64,000 bases of DNA, from assembly GCA_017654735.1 (NCBI GenBank), contig JADPYG010000088.1, positions 5,084,001 to 5,148,000 on the forward strand. The letters are read 5' to 3'. The notes under the pieces were generated by a model. It made no database searches and was not told where the DNA came from. It saw nothing but the letters and a program-made list of their open reading frames with translations. Origin of the DNA: Vishniacozyma victoriae (taxonomy: Eukaryota > Basidiomycota > Tremellomycetes > Tremellales > Bulleribasidiaceae). This document shows, in pieces, positions 42,645-52,413 of this stretch. Each line of letters begins with the position of its first letter. Position 1 is the stretch's first letter. The position numbers and the translations under genes are program-made.

Positions 42645-43184
42645 GCGATCACGGTACCGATAGATGGCGTATATGACACACATTGCTTTTACCCATCCGT
42701 CATTTCAATAAGCAAACATTATTTTTACCCAGCTATTTGGCTCCGCCAACATGTATGGACGCTGCTGCTAAAAGTGAACGAACTCCTACTCCTCACTCAA
42801 CAGCTTCAGTACCCAGAGGGAAACCTGCCATGAGGGAACGGGGCGTCTGGATGTGTAACTCGAATTACAATTCCGCTCTATTGTGAAATCGGGCCTGGAA
42901 GAGGTTGCTTGCCTACTGGCCTATTTGGGGAGGGTCATCATTAGGTAGCGCTACCGATACCACCTTTGGTCATGAAGCGTTCCAGCCCCTGATACAGGAT
43001 AAAGGTTGTCAGGACTTGATGGCAAGACCGACAGATCCTTTGAGCCCCTAGAAAAATGCACACACAGCTATATTGGACCTATGCGTTAGCCGTCCCAGCG
43101 GCTCTTGTTCCACCCCTTTCCTCTCGTTTGGTAAATTGAGTACCACTGAGAATTCTCACCTTTACTTTTGCAAAAACAATCATC
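42645..43184. other. Spacer between orphan genes B and C
   Basis: About 540 nt without a convincing gene. A TATATT element at 43069 lies 116 nt upstream of the next ATG and may be its TATA-like promoter element. Confidence 0.4.
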
Positions 43185-43949
43185 ATGCCAAAACGACACC
43201 ACAATGAACATCAGCTCAGTACCAATGACTCTTCGCGAGTCCTGCGACAACGGTCGTCTACCGGTGCACCGGTCAGTTTGTGGCTATACATACCATTGAT
43301 CGAGCCCCTGACGGTATAGGTCTCACGCAACGGGGGTCACAGTCTCTCAGATCCCGATGGGAGCTTTGTTACAACCGCCAATTCTGTCCCGATCAATTCC
43401 GCGCCGATCAGCACAGAAGGAGGCCTTTTGAGATTCAGTGCTGCAGTGAGTCAAGCTGTGATTTGCCCAAACAACTTTGATGTCCAGTGGGAGACCCAAC
43501 CTAACTTTTCCGACCCTGACCAGCCGCGTTTTGCGCCGGCAGACGCTACCCGCGATGTTTGGGAGCTGTTCAGAGGTATTATATTACCAGAGATTAAGTT
43601 AGAGGAGAGAGCGATTTTGTACGAAGAGCAGGAGTCCGCAACCACCTTGAGCCTATCCAACCCGGAACCTGAATCTGGCTATGGAGAGCAGCGGGCTTCT
43701 GGGACATCACCGTCTGTGAGTCATTGAAGACGTGGCGGCTTTTTTTAACAATTTTTGTTGGGGTGCTGATTTTGACAGGACAATTTTACCTGGAACCAAC
43801 AAGACCCGCAGAGATATTTGAGAAACTACGAGCCATGGCTTCGCAAGAAACTCGAGGAGAAAGCCCGTGGTTGCATACTTGATACCGGACGCAAGGGTAT
43901 GTCGGCACAAGCGATCGCGGAATTGGAGGCTTGGAGAAGTGGTAAGTAG
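43185..43949 (+). CDS. Orphan gene C of the tandem cluster (203 aa, four phase-0 exons)
   Basis: The ATG at 43185 follows a pyrimidine-rich leader. Exons 43185-43271, 43320-43445, 43488-43715 and 43779-43949 are 87, 126, 228 and 171 nt, all multiples of three, so every intron is phase 0. Donors are GTCAGT, GTGAGT and GTGAGT. The product starts MPKRHHNEHQLSTNDSS, has a Ser/Gly/Pro-rich middle, an acidic block (LFRGIILPEIKLEERAILYE) and a C-terminal basic helix-like part (PQRYLRNYEPWLRKKLEEK, GRKGMSAQAIAELEAW). No family, signal peptide or membrane segment recognised. The splice regularity makes it a credible gene despite the lack of homology. Confidence 0.65.
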
Positions 43950-44606
43950 GCACAGCGGCTTGGAGTGAGAGGAGGGTGTGGCTGGCTAGTGTCAATCTCG
44001 GCGTGCCAGTCAATACAGGTGGCGAGATATGTATGGCAGATACACGGAATGCATACTGAGAGCAGACACATTGCGAGGCGATATGGAGACAAATATGCTG
44101 TGACAGTCATGCCTGGGCATCACTCACAGTGTCGGACTGACAATCGGCGGGATCCCCTTGTATATACCTGTGCAGCTCAGGAGATCACACGACATACGGA
44201 ACAGCTGGGCTGAAGGAGACCATCCAAACGTCAAAGTGTTGCCTCCGGGAACCGCAAACTTATCTTCGTAGCTGACCGGAGGCGTCCCCTGCTCTAGCCA
44301 GCATATCATTGCGACAGTGATTCACCCTCGATCGATGTCCATGCAAGGACATGACGACGGATTAGGCCATTGTTGTCTACCTTTGTTTTCCAAGCGTTTC
44401 ATTACCCCTCAGAGTATAAAGGTCTATCCACGAACCTGCGGGCGGGACCTCAATATCCTTTGGGACTCAGGAATGTCGGACTCTGCAGCTGCGCACTGAG
44501 GCAGCTATATAACGGCCGCCTCCACAACCCTGCCCTGTCACTCCTCTTCTTCCAAGCTTATCTTTCACTCGCAACACATTTAACCCACTGTCACAGCTTG
44601 CTCATA
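43950..44606. other. Spacer between orphan genes C and D
   Basis: About 660 nt. Besides the promoter element listed separately I see no gene; short frames on both strands lack support. Confidence 0.4.
44506..44512 (+). promoter_or_regulatory. TATA box of orphan gene D
   Basis: TATATAA lies 95 nt upstream of the ATG at 44607, with a C/T-rich stretch between, as expected for a yeast-type core promoter. Confidence 0.5.
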
Positions 44607-45596
44607 ATGTCTAAACGTCCCACTGACGCCTCCCAGTATCCCAGAAGGTCTCGAGTACCTCCCACTCTCATGCCTGTGAGTGCGAAATTGGATACTGCTT
44701 TGGCCCTGCCTAAACGGCTAGCCAGCTACCCGCGGTACCACACCAAGTACCTCCCAATACTCAGGATACCCAACTCAGGGACCTCAGGGGCCGTCGAGGT
44801 CAGAAGCCGTAAGCATAGCCCTGTGTAATTAAGATATTGAAGGCTGATCCCTCTCCCATCAGACTCCTACTGTGCCTCCCAACATGTCCTTGTACCCCAG
44901 TGGAAGTTCGCAGGTTTCCAGGGGTCAATATCCAGCATACACTCAGACTACAGCTACCGGGCTACACGCCGAGCGCCCCTTGTACCCCCCCGAATGGACC
45001 GTGAGTCTCTCCTTCGTAATCCGGTGAGCTCCGCTCACGTGAACAGCAGCCGCAGCCGCCTCGAGTAAGTCTTCTCCAAATTCTTGGTCAAACCTAGTGT
45101 CAACACGCCTTGAGAAGAGGCTGATCCGATCAGGGACCTGATGAAGCCCTTCAAGGCAGTTTCGAAGCGTGGAGTGTCATACAGCTGAATCGCGCACGGA
45201 ACCCAATACCTGCGCCGTCCCACGAAAGGCTGTTGTATCCAACTGCAAGTACCGTGAGTAATATCTCCATGAGCTGTGAAGCCCCGGTGACATGGGCGTC
45301 AGCGACAGCCTCCTCCTGAGACCCCGCGAACACGCGACTATCGTGCATTTTGTATCAAGAATAAGTTGTCGCCCCCCGCAGAGAACTCGGATGCGAGCGA
45401 AACGAGCGGATCGGAAGAACATCATGAGTATGGGTCGGATGAGGGCCAAGAAGAAGATGATCAGGAGGATGAAGAAGAAGACAAAGACGACGATGATGAT
45501 GAGAAAGGAGACGAGGCCGAGGCCGCGTGGGCGAACCAAGTCGCACATCATCGCGGCGACTTCGTGGATAGGTGGTTAGAGGAGCGAGACGAGTAG
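44607..45596 (+). CDS. Orphan gene D of the tandem cluster (241 aa, six phase-0 exons)
   Basis: Exons 44607-44675, 44722-44808, 44863-45000, 45047-45064, 45134-45253 and 45303-45596 are 69, 87, 138, 18, 120 and 294 nt. All are multiples of three, so all five introns are phase 0. Donors are GTGAGT, GTAAGC, GTGAGT, GTAAGT and GTGAGT. The product begins MSKRPTDASQYPRRSRVPP, has Pro/Ser/Tyr-rich exons (TPSTSQYSGYPTQGPQGP), the 6-residue exon QPQPPR, a more ordered exon (EALQGSFEAWSVIQLNRARN) and a strongly acidic end (EEDDQEDEEEDKDDDDDEK) closing DFVDRWLEERDE. No family recognised; the acidic, disordered composition suggests a nuclear or regulatory protein, but this is a guess. Confidence 0.7.
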
Positions 45597-45935
45597 CACG
45601 GAAGCGTGGCCCAAAAGCGTACGAATGACAAAGTTGAGATTTGCGCGTGTGAGGGAGGACTGAGAATATGCCCTCCGGAAGATGTCACGTTATACGGCGA
45701 AAAGCAGTCCAGCATGCATACACGAGATGAAGGTTGATTCAATGTGACGACGGAATCAAAAGTCGGATCCGTTGTATCAAAGTGCCACATTCAATCTGAT
45801 TCAAATTGACGAAACTCCGAGCAGTGTCTAAATTCGGTCATCGCCGCTTTCTCTCCTGGGAGTCACAGTCAATTCCCCCTTCGTGCACCAAGATTCCCTT
45901 CCTCTTTATCCATCAACCTATACATTCATTCAATA
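45597..45935. other. Intergenic region before RPL19
   Basis: About 340 nt; its right end (CCCCTTCGTGCACC to the ATG) is the pyrimidine-rich leader expected of a ribosomal protein gene. Nothing else seen. Confidence 0.45.
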
Positions 45936-46817
45936 ATGGTCAATCTCAGCCAACAGAAGAGGCTCGCCGCTAGCGTTGCAGGTGTCGGTCAGAGGAAGAG
46001 TAAGTCTTGATTGAATATCATGGACGGAGTGAAGGGAAGGAGAAGAGGGAAGAGGGGATGTTGGAGCGTGACATAATATGGACTGCACACGATGTTTTGG
46101 ATATAAGGATGGACGCTGGGAGGATGGATGGCTTTGTAGACGGATGTAAGATGGGGGAGAGAAAGAAGGGGATGAGACGCACAAGAACAACACTAACCCT
46201 CAGTCTGGCTCGACCCCCAGGAGGCTGCCGAGATCGGACAGGCCAACTCTCGATCTGGTGTCCGAAAGCTCCTCAAGGACGGTCACATGTATGTCATATA
46301 TCCCGTAGGGCGTAAGGAATACGACTGACAATCAGCATCGTCAAGCCAACTGTTGTCCACTCCCGAGCACGAACTAGGGATCTCCAGGCTTCCAAGCGAT
46401 TGGGTCGACACTCTGGTTTCGGTAAGAGGAAGGGTACAGCCGAGGCCCGTATGCCTTCAAAGGTCATGTGGCTCAGGAGGATGAGGGTTTTGAGGAGACT
46501 ATTGAGGAAGTACCGAGAGGGTGGAAAGATCGACAAGCACCTGTACGTCTACTTTTATACAAACAATGTTCATAACTGATATCAGCTACCACACCCTCTA
46601 CCTCGAGGCCAAGGGTAATCGATTCAAGAACAAGCGAGTTTTGATGGAACACATTCACAAGGCCAAGGCTGAGAAGGTCCGAACCAAGCACCTACAGGAG
46701 CAGATGGAGGCTCGACGAGTCAAGAACAAGGCTATGCGAGAGAGGAAGGCTGCCCGACTCGCAGAGAAGAGGCAAGGTCTCTTCGAGGTCGAGAGGGAGG
46801 AGGACATCAAGGAGTAG
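45936..46817 (+). CDS. RPL19: 60S ribosomal protein L19 (eL19)
   Basis: Large-subunit ribosomal protein. The ATG at 45936 starts [20 protein letters not shown]. Later exons give [78 protein letters not shown] and the long basic C-terminal helix ending EREEDIKE at 46817. All are standard eL19 blocks. The first intron (46000-46203) is about 204 nt, much longer than the others (about 45-50 nt). Confidence 0.96.
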
Positions 46818-47114
46818 ATTACCTCTTCTTGTATGGATCTTTTTCGCTAGGCGTAGTGTACGACCATGGATGGGTTTATTATCCTCACTTTGCGTGTAAC
46901 GCGTGAGCGTGCGTTATTTACTTTCTGCACTTCTCGTTGCGATTGCCCGGCGAGTTAAGGCTGCACTATGGGATTGTCAAGTTAGCTCTACTTGCTATCC
47001 GTCTCAGTGACTGAATTTGGGTCGCTGAGATCGCTTCGGAATAAGAAGTGGAGGCAGACCGATTGTCTACATCAACTTTCTGTCATCCACCACCATCTCT
47101 ACACCTCACTAATA

Positions 47115-48645
47115 ATGTCTATACCCTTCTCTAGAGCTCTGCGCTCAGCGAGCAGGCTCCCACGTCCCCAACCATATCTCCCAAGAACATATGCAACGCT
47201 CTCACCCTACACACCGACCCCTACAGCAGCATATGAAGTATTCGATGAACCCTCCAAAGCCAGACAGCGAGATCGAGCATTATTACGCCTAAGGTCTAAA
47301 GAGGGCGGAGGCGATACTTCAGTAGTCGATTACCTGAGAGAGGAACTAGCAGAGAGGTTATCGGAACGTATAGAAGTATATCCCCTCGATTCGTAAAGGA
47401 AGGGAGCTAATGGCAGGACTTGAAAGAGCCACCTGGGAGTATCATGGATTTATGTTCGCATGCTGGATTATTGACCAAGGTTTTACAAGAGGTCATTGGG
47501 AATGACAACAAGGGAAAAGAGAGGAAATGGTGGATGGTAGAACCGAGTGGTGGGCCTACTTCTGGTGATGAGATCTAGCTGATGGGACAGGAGAAGCATT
47601 ATATCGTGATCGAGATTTCGAATGTAGGCCTTTCACTCTACTACAATCCTCCTCTTTAAGGGGGTTTCTCAATATGGATAAGAGACTGACCCGTAGATGA
47701 GCCAGAGCGGATCCAAGCATCCCCATCCCGACTCCTTGCCGATCCTAAATTAAATACCCTCCTCGATCAAGTCGAAGCAATAGTATCCGCAGGTGGTCTA
47801 CATTGGGTGGGGGACATTGTAGGAGCTTTGACGCAGGTTAAACACCTACTTAAACCAGATGGGGTCTTTGTGGGTGCCGTACTGGGTGGGGATAGTTTGT
47901 TTGAATTGAGGTATATCATTCATGTCAAGGGTAATGTGTACTGATGGCAGAACGTCAATCCAATTGGCAGAACAAGAAAGAAGGGGTGGTATAGCGAATC
48001 GGGTTTCTCCAATGATCAGTATGTCGTCCAATCTCTTTCCTTTCTCCCGTACCAGTGGTAGGACTGAGAGGGAAGCTGACAACAGACCCAACCGACGCAC
48101 CCTCTTTGTTAAACAGAGCAGGATTCACAACAACAACAGTAGATGTGGAAGATCTAACAATCTCTTATCCATCGATATGGGAATTAATGCAAGATCTTAG
48201 GGATATGGGTGAAAGTAATGCTATCCTAGGAAGGAGGGGCTGGGTTAGTAGGGATGTATTGTTGGCTGCTGAGGGTATTTATAAAGGTGAGTACAAGTGA
48301 GCGATAGCGAGATGGCGAGAGGCCCATAGAGGGCAGTGGGAAAGATGAGAGAGGGTGAGGGAGGAGCGTAAGGCAGGGGCACGAGGAGGGAGAGTGAAAG
48401 GGGGCGAGTAGATGAAGAGCAAAAGACCATGTGCTGATATCCAGAAATGTATGGAAAAGAAGATGGTAGTGTACCAGCGACATTCCAAATTATTTTCATG
48501 GTACGTCCCCTTCACTCTCTTTCCTTTGTGGAAGGAGGAAGAAAATGGGCTAATGAACCAGATCGGATGGAAACCTGGACCCAACGCTCCTAAACCCCTA
48601 GAGAGGGGATCGGCACAGACGAATTTGAAGGATATCTTGTCGTAG
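47115..48645 (+). CDS. NDUFAF5: NDUFAF5-like complex I assembly factor (methyltransferase fold)
   Basis: Mitochondrial protein with an S-adenosylmethionine-methyltransferase fold; the human homologue hydroxylates an Arg of NDUFS7 during complex I assembly. The start ATG at 47115 gives an Arg-rich presequence (MSIPFSRALRSASRLPRPQP), then AYEVFDEPSKARQRDRALL (typical of the family, which has VFDR..K..Q..RA). The fold is seen as IMDLCSHAGLLTKVLQEV, LHWVGDIVGALTQVKHLLKP, DGVFVGAVLGGDSLFELR, RVSPMI, LLNRAGFTTTTVDVEDLTI and YPSIWELMQDLRDMGESNAI. The C-terminus is IGWKPGPNAPKPLERGSAQ. About seven introns. Identity is firm; reaction by homology only. Confidence 0.88.
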
Positions 48646-48781
48646 ATCCATCAATATCTTATGACATGCATATTACCATCTAGCCGATATACACAAGATT
48701 TCGAGCTTTGATTGATATTGCCCTTCTGTCTACTTTCCCCTTTCACTAAGGGGAAAGTGATGTTGCCTACACCGTCCAATA

Positions 48782-50095
48782 CTAGAAACCATATTTCTGA
48801 GCTGCGACCCGCATATTCTTCTTGTTGCTCGTAATCCTCTGCTCCAACTATTGACGTCAGCTCTGTCATATTTTGGTATTCCCAGGTCTCAGCAAGAAGT
48901 GTGGACATGTATGAAAAGGAGGGTTTATAGGCAGAGAGAGAGGACAGCTGAGGGAACGGACTTACCTCTTCTTTCTGAGTGAATGCTGTATTGAGCAGAG
49001 ATGACAATTGATGACGTTCCGTAGCGAGACCTTTGATTTGTCCGACCGCCTATCTGTAAGCAAGGTCCACATCAACATAAAAAGTCAAGTAGGCCTGACG
49101 GCCTGGCAAGTTGGAAACCCGTATCCGGTGTGGACATACCTTATATTCAACCTCATCACCAGGCAACTTCGGTTTCGTAGCCAGCGCCCTCCGTTCCCTC
49201 TCGATCCTAGCTTCCTCAAGTCCTTTCGAAACATCAATATCAATGAAATCGGCTCCTTTTGAATTAAATTCTTCCCAATGTCTGCCCACTCTTCCGTCGT
49301 CTTGTTCTTCATCTTGTGTTGATGGAGGGAAGAAGGAATGGTAGTAGTCTGTTTCGTAGGCTGCCCATTGACCTGATGGGAGTTGGTAGTATCCTGGGTA
49401 AGGGTCGTTCTGGGTTGGTTCGGGTGGGACGAAATCTGCTACGGTTGGTGCTGAGGATATCGATATTGATGCTGGTATCTTTGGTTTTGAGGATGATGAT
49501 GATGCGGATGATTCATCTCCTATTTCATCAGTGCCATTCATGAGAACGAGCATTCTTCAAAAGATCAAGAGGGGAGAACTGACCTAGCCCAAAGAGATCC
49601 ACAGACGCCTTCCCCTTCTCTTTCCGCCTCACAGAAGCAGGAACCATCCCCTCATCCTCACTATCACTATCCACCTGGTTTAAACCAGGCGGAGCAGGTA
49701 GATTAGCAGCTGGTTTCGGTAGCGCTACCTTTGGAACTATAGGTTTCGAGACTGAAGATTTTGATGCTGGTAGTTTGCGTTTTGGAGGAGGCAACATTCC
49801 TAATAGTGCCGAACTGTCTATCAGCACATTCTCTCACAGTGGTGGAAGTGACATACGATCCTTTCCCACCCTTTGGGCCACTAGTTTTGGCCTTCTTAAT
49901 GTCCCTCTCTTCTTCACCTTCATTGTCTACGGTACTAGAGTCGGTGGAAGATTTAGGTAAATCCAGCGTGATCTTCACTGGGGCTTTCCGTTTTGGTTTT
50001 GCCGTAGTAGCTGGTACGTGTGCTACAGCTGGGCGGGATGGACCTGCATCTTCTTGATCTGAATCGGAATCTGATGCGTAGTTTGCTAACAGCAT
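48782..50095 (-). CDS. PRCC-like protein (mitotic checkpoint / MAD2B-interacting family)
   Basis: The ATG at 50095 begins MLLANYASDSDSDQEDAGP. The middle is Pro/Lys-rich with LPPPKRKLPASKSSVSKP and VDSDSEDEGMVPASVRRKEK. The conserved C-terminal PRCC block is ADFVPPEPTQNDPYPGYYQL, PSGQWAAYETDYY, EEFNSKGADFIDIDVSKG and, in the last exons, VGQIKGLATERHQLSSLL and RITSNKKNMRVAAQKYGF before TAG at 48782. In animals PRCC sits in spliceosome-associated and checkpoint contexts; the fungal role is not established. About five introns. Confidence 0.82.
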
Positions 50096-50564
50096 TGTGT
50101 CGTACAAGTGATGTGATGTGAGGTGTATGGGGTATAGGGTACGAAAGGTAGTCAATCAGTGGATGGGTGGAGGTGGAGTAGATTCTATGGGAGTGGCAAT
50201 AGAAGTGGCACCAAGCAAAGACTAGATACATATTGGTAGAGATGCTACGGTACAAGCCTATGAGTATTGGTCTAGATATATATAAGTACAGATGTAGATA
50301 CAGATAAAGATACATACAAGATGGAGTATACTGAATAGGAGAAAGGAGGAATGTGATGTTTCATGTTCGATTGCGGTGTTGTCCGTATGTGTTTATGGTT
50401 GATATTGTATGAACTTGAACATGCATATGTTGGTGTATTGCGTTGATTGATAGTATGCTGTTGATATTGATCGTTCAGACTATTTGATGAGGTATGTTTG
50501 GGAAAGGATAGTCGAGTTTGTAGAAATGCGTGAAGTCTTGGGAGATCTTCGACAGGGTCAGGCC
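50096..50564. other. Intergenic region
   Basis: Promoter side of the PRCC-like gene. Tandem CAGATGTAGATACAGATAAAGATAC-like AT-rich motif near 50290 and many TGAT/TATG steps, but no gene-like frame or RNA gene. Confidence 0.4.
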
Positions 50565-51291
50565 CTAGTACATTGCCATCTCACCAAGAGAAGCTAGTAT
50601 CTGATATCAGCAACAGTATCGTCATGGGGTGATGGGATAGGAACATACTATTTGAGCTTCTGGACGACCCATATCGCACTGATCATTAGCCTTCTCCGTC
50701 TTTCAAGGATCTCATTCAAATTGGAAGAGAGAATTCGGGATGGCGAGAAGAGATGAATGATGGACTCACGGCACCACCCCGTAATTGACGCCATTGCGAT
50801 GAATACCAAGCTAAAACCTGTCTTTCCCGTGGGTTCCTGGGGGTCAGCACTGACTAATGAGCTCATGAGAGGCACTTTCTCTCTCAACCCATCTCTTCAA
50901 GGAACGGAAAGGAGAAAGAAGAGAAAGAGAAGAAGGACTTAAACTTACAGAGGCATACCCCCAAAAGACCTTTGTTTCAATCTCGTCATTAAATATTGAA
51001 CTTCTGTTAACCATGTCCTCAAGCCCATCATTCCCTGGACGATCGCTAGGGGTTCTAGCATCCTATATATCAGCTGTTGTATGAGGCTGAAGGTCGAGAC
51101 CTGTAGTAGATACCGTTGAATAAAGAGAATGCGACTTACTTGTTCAAACAATCCAAGAAAGCTTCTGTATTCACACACCCCTGCATTTTCTGACGGTCCA
51201 ATTCCATATTCACCATTTGTAAAGTCTGAATAGCCATTTTCACCTGAGTAGGTCCGAAATGACCCATAGGTGAGGCGGAAGAGAACATCAT
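50565..51291 (-). CDS. Small uncharacterised protein, about 135 aa, five exons
   Basis: From ATGATG at 51291 the product reads MMFSSASPMGHFGPTQVKMA, IQTLQMVNMELDRQKMQGCV and NTEAFLDCLNK, then (after a 76-nt intron) MLEPLAIVQGMMGLRTWLTE and VQYLMTRLKQRSFGGMPL. Short exons follow with LNPRERQVLAWYSSQWRQL, CDMGRPEAQI and ILASLGEMAMY, ending TAG 50565. All joins keep frame through normal introns. It is Met/Leu/Gln-rich, predicted helical, without a signal peptide. Two Cys sit eight residues apart at the end of the first exon. No family recognised. Confidence 0.6.
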
Positions 51292-52413
51292 TGTCGAGCG
51301 TCGAGGTCGACGAGCGAAGCGAAGCGAGTCGATCAAGCGGAGCGAGTCGAGCGAAGCGAGGAAAGGAGTTGCCGAGTGAGATAGAGAGGGGACAGGGGAG
51401 ATGGAGATGGACCAGGAGAGAGAACTATCAGAAGACCTGTTTTTAAGGTGACGAGGTGAATTTCTTTTTTCAAAGGTTTGAGGACAAAGGGTCGTTGTGA
51501 AGCTTTATGAATGGATGTATGGAATAGTCCGTAGGTCGTATGCTCAATCGGTTCGATTTGTCTGAAGGAGTAGGGTGGTGGGTGTACTAGCGTACTTTTA
51601 GTCGTTTGCCGTTTGGTCGTGTGAGCGATGAGTGAATGTGTTTCGTTTTTCGATGTGTATGCGTAATCGTCTATATCTATCAAATTAAATCAAGAGAAGG
51701 GAAAAGTCAAGGGGAGAACGGTGAGAAGTAACCGAGATATAAGGAGTCGAAGAAATGATGGAACCAGAGATAAGGAGTTAGGAGTAGGAGTAAAAGAGTA
51801 AGGAGTAAGGAGAATGATCGTCCAACAGGAGAGAGAGAGTATATTCCATTAGTGCACATACAATATAATGTGGATGAAAGGATCTTTTTTTTTCGTTCGT
51901 TCTCCGTGAAATGTTATCAACATCCGAGTTGTTGATCCTTCAGACCCTTGATTCAACCGAGAGCAGTACAAAGGAATATCAGTAAAGGAGTGTAAAGGAT
52001 GGGATACCTGAAACAGAGATCGAGGTAGTTGAAACATCTTCCAGTGACCGGATCGGTGATTCCCCTTGATCAGCTGTGAATGTAATTATGATCCGGGGAA
52101 TAAGTCTTTGATCCGTGTATGATGTACCCCGTGTCAATCCGGGGGATTGACAGGATTGGCGTGGCATTGCCGGCAATTAAAAGACTGGAATCGGTAACTT
52201 TAAGGCGGTGCCGTAGGTAAAGGTTGTGTGTGGGTTACCTCGGTGATCTTGTGTTTCTGTTTTTAATTATTGTTTGTGTGTTAGCGATATAAGCGATATA
52301 CTATTAGAATAGATCAACGGATCAACGACATAATTGATGGACCCGGATTATCTGTTGATCTATCGGTTCGTTGGAAGTGGAGGTGGAATGGCGATCAACA
52401 ACAATGCATGAAA
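51292..52413. other. Intergenic region, 1.1 kb
   Basis: Left part: 5' leader of the gene starting at 51291 with the GCGA-rich repeat listed separately. Middle (51690-51850): purine-rich GGAGTAAGGAGT-type tracts. Right part: AT-rich 3' flank of the ETF-QO gene. No gene seen. Confidence 0.45.
51308..51362. repeat. GCGAAGCGAG-type imperfect repeat in a 5' leader
   Basis: GAGCGAAGCGAAGCGAGTCG, AAGCGGAGCGAGTCG and GAGCGAAGCGAGG follow one another within about 55 nt, directly upstream of the ATG at 51291 of the small minus-strand gene. Confidence 0.7.
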
